A stretch of 64,000 nt of DNA from Actinernus sp. WN-2022. Its lineage: Eukaryota; Cnidaria; Anthozoa; Actiniaria; Actinernidae. The number at the start of each line of letters is the position of its first letter. Within the stretch, counting starts at the first letter, position 1. The notes beneath the pieces are model-generated. The model did not search any database. It was given only the letters and a program-made list of their open reading frames with translations, and was not told the DNA's origin. Location: positions 19,621,524 to 19,685,523 of the forward strand of contig JAOWCC010001501.1 in the NCBI GenBank assembly GCA_030867875.1, given 5' to 3'. Position numbers and translations under genes: made by a program. Of this stretch, positions 49,301 through 61,089 are shown one piece after another.

Positions 49301-49689
49301 AAATTGGAGCAAATCTTACGAGCGCTGCGAGGCGACCCAAAACATATGTTGTTTCTCAGTTTCTGGAGAAAATGTTGTGAGTATTTGAATCTTATCCCTC
49401 CAGCAAAACTCTTATTCTTCGTAGAAAACATGAATTAAGGTACTCACTAAATTTTGAAATTTCCGCCATTTTTGTATACGCTGCAGTCGTCCCTAGTCTA
49501 CGCGCGTCATGTTATTCAGTAAATAGGGTCTGGGTACGAGATTGTTGTTCAGATCTGTCCGTATGCACCAATTTAGTTTGATTGCGGTGCTTTTCCCAAG
49601 AAACTAAATAAGAGGTTAGTATAATGGTCCTGTTATTGGCACAGCTCACAAGGTCTATGTATTTGTCATTAAGATAAGCTGTAAGAATG

Positions 49690-51700
49690 TTACTGCGGTC
49701 TAAGCTTCATTTCAGTGAATTTCAGTGAAAGGCTATTTGATCTAAAGTGCCACCAGTTAATTCCTTGATCACTGAGTTTATTCCCCAGATACTGGCCATT
49801 AAGGTTGGAATGGTGACAGTATGTATACCACCAAGCACCAGTGAACCGAACAGCACAATTACCACTATCAAGATCATTATCTCTGTCTGTAGTAGTGAAC
49901 GCCATGTTATTATGATAAGTAAGCGCGTCCCCAGCAGAACCTGAATAATGAACTCACACTCAGTCTGTACTTGGACCTTTCATCACCAACACTAAAACTA
50001 CCATATTTGGCATACGCTTTAACTCCTCTCCAGTCCTCTAGCTCCACACATAAAGTCGAGGCTGTACTAGCCGTCAGCTGGTGAATGTAGTCATTACCCA
50101 ACCAGAACTCGGCATTCAGGTTTCCAAAACCTGTTTTGTACTGGTTCCAGGTGCGGTAGAAGTTGACAGATCCATCTTGTCTTCTCTGGAAGACTGTCCA
50201 CCCCCTCCGTCTGTTATCATGTCACAGTAGACTTGGAAGGCACCTCGACCGTCAGGCTCCACTGTGTATACGCCGTTTCTCCGTTGTCCTGACTGGTACA
50301 ACTCAGAACAATCTCCTGTATATATGATAAATTGTGAATGAAACTATTTTGTGGTAAGCAATTTGAGACGACGCGTCCGTCTGCAGTTAGCTATTGAGGA
50401 ACTTTAAAGGAGAACTGAAGCCTAAAATCAACTTTAGCTCAATGAGTAGATCTAAACATGAAAAGACTCATACCAACATTTATTTTACTGTGTTTTGCGT
50501 CAAAGGAAAGAAAATCTGCAAATCTTCCTCCCAACCGCCGTTAAGTTCAGACGGCTCAATTCCTGCAATCTGTGACGTACTATATGGGGAATAAATTAGT
50601 TTTGTCATGTTGTTTTCGGCTTTGAATAGATGGACTAACGATTCATAATTGCGCACTATTGTGCTTTCTTTGTGCTTAATGTGTGGTTGTTTTTCTTTGG
50701 TATGCATGACGTACGATACGGGAGAAAAAGCACTGAATTGAGCCGCCACACAAACTAGCTTTATCAGCGGAGAATTGGTTATTTTTCGACCTTTCCTCTT
50801 TTCAGACGTGTAACACAAAGAAATAAAATAGCAGAAGTTATTTCTCTTGAATACAAGTTTGTATAGTCGTCGGATTGATTTAGGGTTCAGTCCTCATTTA
50901 AGCAACCACGACGGCATCGTCTAGAACGACGCCGCATAAAACAATAGCCTTAATTACGAAATACAATAACTGCACGTGAAAATGTAAGCAGCACGTCACC
51001 TACATTTCAACCGTTGTCTGCATAAACGAAAACCCCAAATTTTACGTTGTAAAGAGAACGCGGACGTAATAAAGGTAATCGATCCGTTTTTCATTCGGCG
51101 TGAACTATTCCCGGCTCTATGGACTTGATCTAATCTCATATGTTATCATTGGGGTTCAGTCCAATATTTTCTGATTGGTTCTGTAGGCAGATTCAATTGT
51201 TTTGTCCAAATTAATTTAGGCATTTTTCTTGAATTATTACGAACAATAGGCAATAGCTATTATTACGGCTGAGCCAAATACCATGAAACGATCAGCGGTT
51301 TCACCCATCTTACAGGTCATCGACTCGTTTGAGGCTGTTTCAGCTGTGAGCTTGTTTGAGTGAAATTTTCTTTGAAATATCCTCGTTTTACTTAGCCTGC
51401 GTTTCATCCGAACAAAACCTTGTTATTGTCGTCTGCGAACCACCGACGGAAAGCTTGTTCTAGACCCCCAGCAGTAAGAAATGATCCCGCGGGATTACCG
51501 CGAGTCAGCATAATAGGAACTGTGAAAGCCGTCCCCAAGAGAACAGTAGCCATGATAACTGACACCATAACAAGTACACATCGCCTACGGCTCTTCCCTT
51601 GAACACCTATCTCGTTGTTGATAACATCTGTAGATTGGGACTCGTTGTCCTGATTGTTTTGTGAAGGTTGTGTATCCTCAGGAGAAGTCGTACCAGCCAT
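49690..51700 (-). pseudogene. A2: TM exon plus FReD, TSP1 exons deleted, two frameshifts
   Basis: The first exon 51700-51499 matches T1/T2. The FReD exon 50315-49690 (626 nt) matches A1. Between them there is only about 1.2 kb and no TSP1 sequence: A1-like intron runs to about 51391 and then changes abruptly to a filler that runs into the TM exon. In the FReD a C is missing from the run at 50198-50209, and a base is added at 49944-49949. The two shifts cancel in length, but the frame between them reaches a stop near 50116. Outside these points the domain is well kept (GAWWYTYCH, SNLNGQYLGN, MKLRPQ-stop). I take it as a recent pseudogene. Confidence 0.75.
50402..50900. mobile_element. MITE in the A2 intron
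   Basis: Orthologous to 16270-16805, shortened by small deletions. Confidence 0.65.
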
Positions 51701-51928
51701 TGTACACTAAAATGATGGTATAACAATGATAATATTTAGAGTTAGAGGGACGATAGGTTATCAAAGGGAGAATTATGAAATAAATTAGGGGAAAATCCGA
51801 TAAAGTAGAAAGGACAAAAAACAAATCAATCAAACGGCAGGGAACCATCAGTGTTTCTCTCAAGTCAGTTTCAGTAAGTCGTTTGCAAATTTTTAAGTCG
51901 CGGTTAGAATCGGAAATTCAGAGACTAT

Positions 51929-52893
51929 AGCCCGGTTTGCACGACAAACATGTTGGGCACGGCACTCCTACCTTGGACACGACACTCCTAACTTCGACAC
52001 GACACTCCTAAGTTCGACACGACATGTACACTCCTAACTTGGACACGACACTCCTAACTTGGACACGACACTCCTAACTTCGACACGACACTCCTAACTT
52101 CGACACGACACTCCTAACTTGGACACGGCACTCCTAACTTGGACACGACACTCCTAACTTGGACACGACACTCCTAAGTTCGACACGACACTCCTAACTT
52201 GGACACGACACTCCTAACTTGGACACGACACTCCTAACTAGGACACGGCACTCCTAACTTGGACACGACACTCCTAACTTCGACACGACACTCCTAAGTT
52301 CGACACGACACTCCTAACTTGGACACGGCACTCCTAACTTGGACACGACACTCCTAACTTCGACACGACACTCCTAACTTCGACACGACACTCCTAACTT
52401 CGACACGACACTCCTAACTTGGACACGACACTCCTAACTTGGACACGGCACTCCTAACTTGGACACGACACTCCTAACTTGGACACGACACTCCTAACTT
52501 GGACACGGCACTCCTAACTTGGACACGGCACTCCTAACTTGGACACGGCACTCCTAACTTGGACACGGCACTCCTAACTTAGACACGGCACTCCTAACTT
52601 GGACACGACACTCCTAACTTGGACACGGCACTCCTAACTTGGACACGGCACTCCTAACTTGGACACGGCACTCCTAACTTGGACACGGCACTCCTAACTT
52701 GGACACGACACTGCTAACTTGGACACGGCACTCCAAACAGGCGGCCGATACTACCTTTTCACAAGCTATACAAGCTATTTTAATACGGGCACGCGTACCC
52801 AGAACATTTCCAATGACACGGACAAAAATAATGTGTCGTGCCGATAATGTTTGGCACGCGGACCTAAAATGATTTCGGTGTAAATCGGGCTTA
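51929..52893. mobile_element. Element with expanded 20-bp minisatellite upstream of A2 first exon
   Basis: Same ends; about 39 copies (51953-52737), with a TTCGACACGACA variant block not seen in the unit 1 copies. Confidence 0.75.
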
Positions 52894-53440
52894 AGTATGG
52901 AGAGATGAAGCAAATCTCCTGAACTTCCATCAGCCTGCATCTGGTATCTGATATCTAAATATGTTCGACTTGAACCATGTTGACTTGATCCCATAATATT
53001 GCGAAAAGCAGAACAAAAGTGACGATGTTCAGTTCTTCTGGAACTGACAAATAGAACGATGGAACGGTAACATTCATAAAATCTGATTGAAAGTAGTAAA
53101 ATCTGCCTTTGAAAAACCATTCCATGCTTACCAAATAAAATAGACTACCTTGGGTTTGTTAGTAAAGGTTACTGCACAGCAAATCCAAAACCCAGCTATT
53201 TGACAATGAGTGTATTATGCTAAGTGTTTCTGTCAGTTCTTACAGTTAAGGGAACCGAAAAAGTATGCAAGTAATGGCATATTTTATTGATTTTGGAGAC
53301 AGAAGTCAGAAAAAAACTAATCAAACCTTGGCATAATTGTTCAAGGGTCATAGCATATTGGATTATAAGTTTTTTGGTAGGGATTAAATAAACTGTGAAT
53401 TTCATAAGAAAAAGTGGCTATGGAACAGGCAGCTCACTAA

Positions 53441-53757
53441 GGGACCGTTCATATTTTTATCGGGGAGAGGGGGGGGGGTGAATTTGAGGGGGGTTATCCA
53501 TAAAAAAAACGGCTCTTAAATGGGGGGTTAGCTAAAATATGAGCTCTGATAAGGAGGTTCATCTGGAAAAATAATAGTTTCAAACATACTATAAGATCTA
53601 CTTGTAACGTGGGGAGGGGTTGTCAGAAAAAAAATCAGAGATTTTCAGGGAGTCATGCGAAAAATTATTCAAACGGGAGGGGGTCTTGCAACATTTGGGG
53701 AACAAAGCCTTCAAATCCACCGCTCCCTCCCTTTCCCGATAAAAAATGAATGGTCCC
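53441..53757. mobile_element. GGGACCGTTCAT MITE, unit 2 T block
   Basis: 317 bases, TAA at 53438-53440 and 53758-53760; orthologous to 22620-22961. Confidence 0.8.
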
Positions 53758-55299
53758 TAATGAGGTTTTCTACAACTCCTCTAAATTCATTCAACGTTTG
53801 TTGACTTGATCAGATACGGCCAATGCTTAGTTTATTCCTCTGAGCTCAATATGTCTTTTTATATTACACACATCCACTGGGTATGAAGTTTGGCGCAGGA
53901 GTCCATGGTATTGCCGAGCAGTCTGAGCAGCTCAGAATTGTACTATTAAACAGGGATGTTTTCTCTGTTTACTTCGTATTCAATAATCTATAAAACGTTG
54001 AATTTCTTGAACGACAACCTAAACCACAGGCAGCCCAATCTATGGGTTTGTGCGTGAAAATAGAAGATATGTATGGTGTTTTATAAATCCTTTCAAATAG
54101 CCGTACAATGTACAAATAAACATACATTTTTGCTAAGAAGAGTGGTGAGCCGAGGTGGATGAAAAACTCCCCAAAACAGCCTAAAATGGTTCCAAGACAA
54201 GAAAAGCACAAAGGAAACAACATGGAAGCAAAAATGTATGTTTATTTGTACATTGTACGGCAATTTGAAAGGATTTATAAAACCCCATACATATCTTCTA
54301 TTTTCATGCACAAACACATAGATTGGGCTGCCTGTGTCTAAACAAGTGTTCATGGTCGTGAATCCTTGTTGTACCTTCCGTGTTCATACTGTATTCATGG
54401 TTTGAAATTTTCGAAACGTGAAATATTTGCTAGCGAACAGGATTTTTTGTTTCTCCTCTGAATTTAATTACGGTCTGTTACATCTATTTCAATCACGTGT
54501 AGCCAATTTTAACAACCTACTGACACTTGCAATGGTATCAGGGGAGAAGCTTATTACAATGAGCCCTAACTATAGATGGGCCAGTCTCGACACGTGCACG
54601 CGCATGCGTATTTGATAGTCAGCCCAGTGCGCGCGCGTCTCGCCAGTTTCCCGCCCAAACTGAAAGAAAACAAAGGCAATCACCCCTGTTTCTAATATTA
54701 GGCACGAATGTGAACCCTTTCGACAAAAAGCAACAAAACTACTTTAAAGCTAAGCCTAAGGCTTTAACAGGTTTAAGTTTTCTTAATTTGTAATCCATTG
54801 TGAGTTTACTAAGTTATTAGTTAATTATTCAGTTAAAACTCGTATTTGAACTTCAGAGCCTTCAATTCATTCTTCCGACCAGCGGTGCATAACGTTTTGC
54901 CGTGGTGTACACATGACCATTTGTTGACTTCGTGAATTTACTCTCGATTTTCATCGAGTGAGTGACTGAGACTTGTTTTGATTTCCCACCTCCACCCCTT
55001 ATTCTGACCACCTTTACGGGGCAAAAAATATTGTCATAATATTGACATTCATATTGTACAGAAAATATTATTGACAATAAATAGTTATTCAATTAAAACG
55101 GCTCTGGGCTTTTCCCTTAATAGCCATTTTACTCAGATTACTTGCAAATGTTACTAAATAAAATCTAATATAAAGATCTGTTATCCCCTTTTCAGGGATA
55201 TTTGTATTCGCTAGGGTATGAGAAAAGGGAAATTATTGGGTATTAAATTGTCGTATAGCGTAGGTGGAGGATCATTTTCGGAGTGTACAGCTTTGTTTA
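53758..55299. other. Intergenic, unit 2
   Basis: Collinear in part with 22962-23210 and 27040-27420. No gene seen beyond short ORFs. Confidence 0.4.
54025..54336. mobile_element. CACAGGCAGCCC foldback element, complete
   Basis: 312 bases with CACAGGCAGCCCAATCTATG and complementary end. Flanks CCTAAAC (54018-54024) and TCTAAAC (54337-54343) fit a 7-base target duplication with one change. Confidence 0.8.
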
Positions 55300-55460
55300 T
55301 TAACTTCCTCTAGTACTTTTTCAAAAGGAGTCGGTTTCCGCACGGTCACCCATCCAAACACTAACCTCGCCCGATCGGGCTTAACTTCACTGGTCTTCAA
55401 GCCCATGCCTTTAGTTCCACGGGGCATAGGGAGCCCAAGCTCTGTCGGTCCGAGTTCGAT
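55300..55460 (-). mobile_element. 5S rRNA-derived SINE or 5S pseudogene
   Basis: On the - strand it reads GAAGTTAAGCCCGATCGGGC, then AGGTTAGTGTTTGGATGGGTGACCG (55345-55390), the box A to box C internal promoter part of 5S rRNA with changes. What follows (CGGAAACCGACTCC) is also 5S-like, then an unrelated tail. The 5' third does not match 5S. Absent from unit 1. Confidence 0.7.
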
Positions 55461-56732
55461 TGGTTGTGACATTATATTGGAACTCAATGTTCTTGACATT
55501 TAGAAATAATTCTTCAATGGTGTCAGACCAAAGGATTGATTACTCTATTAAACAAGAAATAAGGATTTTAATTCCGGAGTCATTTCCCCTCAACAGTATT
55601 CAATATAAATCAGTACGGATTATAGTAACTGTTACATATGGAAACTTTATTGTTCTTATTAAAATGCGGCTAATGACTGCGATTTTATTAGTACCATATT
55701 TCAAAATTAAAAGCGAAAAGAATTGCGAGTCCAATTCACGTACCATCAGCGCCCATCCTCGATTAAGCGCGCCCCTTGAACATGAAATTTGAATTAAAGG
55801 CTTAGCAAGGAGAATCCTTCACAATAACTGTTCTTTGAGAGAATACACTTCTTCTGTCGTCGTAGCAGTCAGGTATGTACAGTTTTGTGTGAATATATTT
55901 TTGATTGTTTGATATTTTACGGTCAGGCAGTCTTCCAACCGTACTAGTACAATTGCAAGTTTGATGTCGTTTCTCACACTTTATCTTTGTAGTATAAATA
56001 TTCTCCTCTGCGAACTTCTTTTCGAGTAGAGCATAGGTACTGATTGACTGAGTGCGAGGTGGGACGAGAACATATTTGGCTCGAGGTCATGACGCAACCC
56101 ACCTTACCGAAAAATATGGCGACTTGTATTTTTACCCACAATCCTTTGCGCACTAAAATATTTAAATCCGTTATAAAATCGCTGTAGAGGTTTTATATCT
56201 TAACAACAAGCCAGTACAAGTGCTGTTGCCAATACACTGTCATAAAAAACCGGGGGGATTTCTACGTGCGTGTGTTTATTGTGCTAGGTTCGCAAGGGAT
56301 TGTGGTTAAATGTACAGCCGCCATCTTTTTCCGTACGGTGGTTTGACCGACAGCCAAATATCTTAACGTTCGGCCCGACCTAACTCAGTCAACAAGTTGT
56401 TTATCACATGCTATGATAAACAAGCAACAAGCAAAAAATCGAGCAGGGACGGACGGTTTTACCAGCCCGCTCACGTGACACAGGTACACGATCACGTGAC
56501 TTTTGTAAATGGTTTTGAAAGGTTGGCGCTCGCTGGGCTGTCTGGGTCACGTGATAATATTTTGAATGTATAATAAATCTATTATTGCATTTGGTTTTCC
56601 ATGATATAAAAAAAATCATCGATATCCGGATATGACGTCAGTATCAGCCACAGTCTTCGGCTGATATAAACCCCGACGTAGTTAATTAATAAAATTTGAT
56701 TATCAAGAACCAATTGATATTAATATTGCATT

Positions 56733-57692
56733 TAACGCAATTAATAATTTTACATTCATTACAAAAACCGAAACAAAATGAAGATTATATGCAACTACAG
56801 ATGTTTCCTTTGAAAAAATAAAACATTTTGTTGTAATTAACATCCCATCTCACATTTTAAAATCATTGATGAAAAATGATAATAATTGACATTAGTTGAT
56901 ACGTTAATTACCAATTATCAATTGTCTATCAATTGTTGATATCAAGAGAGGACGAGGTAAGAGAACGAATCCCCGTGCCCCATGATAATTATTTGAAATC
57001 TATTTTTAGTTTCATAACACGCGATGTAAGTTATTGTTATCTCGTTCTGGTAGGCTACCGTCGTTAGTGACCCATTGTTCATATCCCCTGGGTACTCATA
57101 TCATCGTTCTAAACCACTCCTTAGAACAAGAGCGTCAATATGCTAAATACAATCTCGGTCTGGTAGGCTACCGTCGTTAGCTACCATTATTCATATCCCC
57201 TGGGTCCCCATATCATCGTTCTAAACCACTCCTTAGCACAAGAGCGTCAATATGTTAAATACAATAAAATGCAAAACCGTTTCTGCAGATATCGAAACCA
57301 TGCAGTTTTTTTTCAAAGGAAACAATGGTAGTTGCATATAATCTTCATTTTGCTTCTGTTTTTGTAATGAATGTAAAATTATTATTTGCATTAAACGCAT
57401 AACGCATTCTATGGCAAACTTTAAAATCATCATATTCAACTTGGTTAATTTATCAGTTATTATCAATTAGTCATCAATGGATATCGAATGGTTTTCAATT
57501 GTTTATCAATTGTTATAATATAACCCAGATAGTACGAGCGCTCTGATTGGCTTATAGACTCTATGGTCTATTGTACCGGTAAACACATCAATCTTGGGAT
57601 GTTGGGAAAACACTTGAAATGCTTGAAAATCACGCGTCTTTGGCTTATGATTTTCAAGCATTTCTTGTGTTCTCCCAATATCCCACGTGCTT
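56733..57692. mobile_element. Inverted-repeat insertion of about 0.96 kb, unit 2 only
   Basis: Outer arms (GAAGATTATATGCAACTAC at 56780-56800 and its complement near 57340) around a tandem pair of about 112 bases (57040-57150, 57152-57266; GGTAGGCTACCGTCGTTAG). Unit 1 has uninterrupted sequence at 29100-29104. Confidence 0.7.
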
Positions 57693-57727
57693 TATTTCGC
57701 CAGTAAACACATTGAAATGTGTGGTCT

Positions 57728-57874
57728 ATAGATGGTTTGCACTCAATCCCCAGAGATTCAAATGACAAAGGGCATGGCAGCCATGTTGGTGTACAGAACA
57801 AAAGAAGCTAACGAAGAATCTATTGTTAACTGTACACCAACATGGCGGCTATGACGTCACGTGAAAACCATCAA
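57728..57874. mobile_element. MITE with GATGGTTT ends, unit 2 only
   Basis: Ends GATGGTTTGCAC and complement of GTGAAAACCATC; inner inverted CAGCCATGTTGGTGTACAG. Empty site in unit 1 near 29130-29138. Confidence 0.65.
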
Positions 57875-58332
57875 TTGCTTAACTAATAGAGCGGATTTCA
57901 ATTGAGTGTTGGAAGTGTTTTGGTTTTGCGTTTACTAAGCTCTCCTATTGGCTGAGAAAGTAAACCAACCAATCAGAATCCAAAGTAAAACCAAACGCAA
58001 ATTGATTTTGGTTTTGCTTTGGTTTGTCATTGGCTCACGTGCACAGGGAAGCCATTTATGAGTAACTTGTGATTACTCGCTCCTATGATTGGCTGACTGT
58101 GGGTAATTTGGGTTTGGTTTTACTACACTCAACTGAAAACTGCTCTATCAACTGATCAACTGATATTAATCAATTAACCAATTGATATTAATTATACCAA
58201 TTATTAATTCTATCAATTAACTACGTCGGATTGGTGTTGACAGTTCTCGACATGTCGCTCACCCTCATCCAATAACTTGTTTATTATTTTATTCATGATA
58301 AGCACGTTCATGTTGCCTGTAGGTATTTCCAG

Positions 58333-58964
58333 CTAGAATGATTGTGGTCTCACTTTCATTTCGGAATACTTCAGTGAGTAATATCCTCTGAATTTAACCC
58401 ACGCGATACCATGAGGATTTTTCACATTGCCAAGATACAGTCCATTAAGGTGGGAACCGTGACACCTACTGTACCACCAAGCACCTTCAAACGCAACTGC
58501 ACAATTGGCGCTAGAGATATCATTATCTCTGTCTGTTGTGGTAAACGCCATGGTATTGTGAGCACCAAGCGAGTCTCCTGCAGAACCTGAATATGAACTC
58601 ACACTCAATCTGTAGTTGGATCCTTCGTTGCCAACACTAAAACTACCATATTTGGCATACACTTTAGTTTTTCCCCAGTCCTCTAGCTCCACACGTAGAG
58701 TCGAGGCTGTCCTGGCCGTCAGTCGGTGAATGTAGTCATTACCCAACCAGAACTCGCCATTCAGGTTTCCAAAACCTGTTTTGTATGGATTCCATGTGCG
58801 GTAGAAGTTAACGGATCCATCTTTTCTTCTCTGGAATACTGTCCACCCCCCTCCGTCTGTTGTCATGTCACAGTAGACTTGGAAGGCACCTCGACCGTCA
58901 GGGTTCACTGTGTACACGCCGTTCCTTCGTATTCCTGACATGTAGAACTCAGAACAATCTCTGG
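58333..58964 (-). CDS. B2 exon 4: intact fibrinogen-related domain
   Basis: Acceptor TTTACACACAG, phase 1, open to TAG at 58333-58335. Shows ARDCSEF, NGVYTVNPDG, GGGWTVFQRR, LNGEFWLGND, the DRDND calcium region, [18 protein letters not shown] and MKVRPQSF. First half about 90% identical by eye to the gene A FReD; second half about 60%. Confidence 0.93.
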
Positions 58965-61056
58965 CTGTGTGTAAACAAGGATAATTAGTCATGGTATTAT
59001 TATAGTTAAACTATATTACTAATATTAGAGATATTTGACTCCCTTGTGTATCCCTTTGCATACTTATACTGCCACTCCGCCCATCAGAAGGACCGAAGGG
59101 TGTATTACTGTATGGATGTAATAGAATTCACCACTATTATATGTTGTTTTCGGCCTTTTGTTAGACAGATCCATTTTTGTTTGAAAGCAATTTTTTAAAA
59201 AAATCAACAGCAAAGTGCAAAAAGAAAAAAGAAATCGGTAAAGAACATGGGGAGAATAAGATACCTTGCCGTACTTCCAGTTTGGTAGCCGCCTCTGCCC
59301 TCGACACTCCAGCAGTAGTAGCTGTACACATGTACATTCCAGTGTCTGACACTTGTACATTGTTGATCGTCAGGGTTCCATCTCTCACTTCAGATCTACC
59401 GGCAGGCAAATCTCCTACCAGTCGTCTCCATGAAATAACGGTTGGGGAATCACCTCTAACTCGACAAGTCATTGAAATGGATCTTCCTGGTCGTGCTAAT
59501 ATCTTATTGGATGGTTTATCGGAGAATACCGGTGTTTGTACCACAACAAGGAATGTTTTACCAAGGGACCATCCAAGAAGATTTTCTGCTTTGCATACAT
59601 AGGTGCCTGTATCTTGACGTTGAGTTGCGTGAAGTGTTGGCTGTCCATTCTTGACGATGACACGAGCCCGCGGTAACTGACCTGATGCTCTCGACCACGT
59701 GACTTTAGGGGCGGGAAATCCAGTCACGTGACATGTTGGTAAAGTAACACTGTTTCCTTTTTTAACATAGATTGGTCCGCTGTCAAGAGACAGACGAGGT
59801 CCAACTAGAAATGTATGAAAGAACACAGTACCTTGTTTAAAATAGTTAGAACCGTGCAGGAGTCAGTATCTCTCACAGGATCATAGGGAGCAGAATCGGT
59901 AACATTTGTTTTGTTGTAGTATTACTGCTGTTTTGTAACTGATGAGCGCCCGCTCTACGAAGCCAGCACGATACCGTCCGTGCCGACGGCGCGCGCGAGG
60001 CATGAAGTGATGAGATCGCGCGCTGTATGGCGCTAATACTACAACAAATTATAGCGGAGCTCCCGCGCATACATATAGCATGAGAGTGAACGGAGCACCA
60101 TACATATAGCATGAGAGTGAACGGAGCACCATACATATAGCATGAGAGTGAACGGAGCACCATACATATAGCATGAGAGTGAACGGAGCACCATACATAT
60201 AGCATGAGAGTGAACGGAGCACCATACATATAGCATGAGAGTGAACGGAGCACCATACATATAGCATGAGAGTGAACGGAGCACCATACATATAGCATGA
60301 GAGTGAACGGAGCACCATACATATAGCATGAGAGTGAACGGAACACCATACATATAGCATGAGAGTGAACGGAACACCATACATATAGCATGAGAGTGAA
60401 CGGAGCACCATACATATAGCATGAGAGTGAACGGAGCACCATACATATAGCATGAGAGTGAACGGAGCACCATACATATAGCATGAGAGTGAACGGAGCA
60501 CCATACATATAGCATGAGAGTGAACGGAGCACCATACATATAGCATGAGAGTGAACGGAGCACCATACATATAGCATGAGAGTGAACGGAGCACCATACA
60601 TATAGCATGAGAGTGAACGGAGCACCATACATATAGCATGAGAGTGAACGGAGCACCATACATATAGCATGAGAGTGAACGGAGCACCATACATATAGCA
60701 TGAGAGTGAACGGAGCACCATACATATAGCATGAGAGTGAACGGAGCACCATACATATAGCATGAGAGTGAACGGAGCACCATACATATAGCATGAGAGT
60801 GAACGGAGCACCATACATATAGCATGAGAGTGAACGGAGCACCATACATATAGCATGAGAGCGAAATTTTAGCGACATGTTCTTGCCCGCCGGCCCGCCC
60901 GTGCACCAGCGTGCGGAACACGTGAGGTTTTCGAGCTCGATTTTGTATGGCTTTTAACGCCGTCCTGTCCTTTACATTCCTTAGCATTATTATTGCTCTA
61001 CAGCATTGTATCGAGCACTGTCTGATAGAATTAATCGAAACATTTATTTATCTATC

Positions 61057-61089
<33 letters not shown>

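Larger units (their letters stand above)
45760..49689. other. B1 5' flank and A2 3' side
   Basis: Collinear with 12562-15558. An insertion of about 830 bases (47735-48565) has a G run at 48009-48025 and a 65-base tandem pair (48238-48366) with GCTTGCTTACGCAAGCAC palindromes. No gene seen. Confidence 0.5.

Noticed and set aside
59873..60987. Long - strand ORFs (up to 327 aa) with a 31-residue repeat
   Set aside because: They are translations of the 31-bp minisatellite, open in all three frames, within an intron of B2; the B1 counterpart has a single unit.
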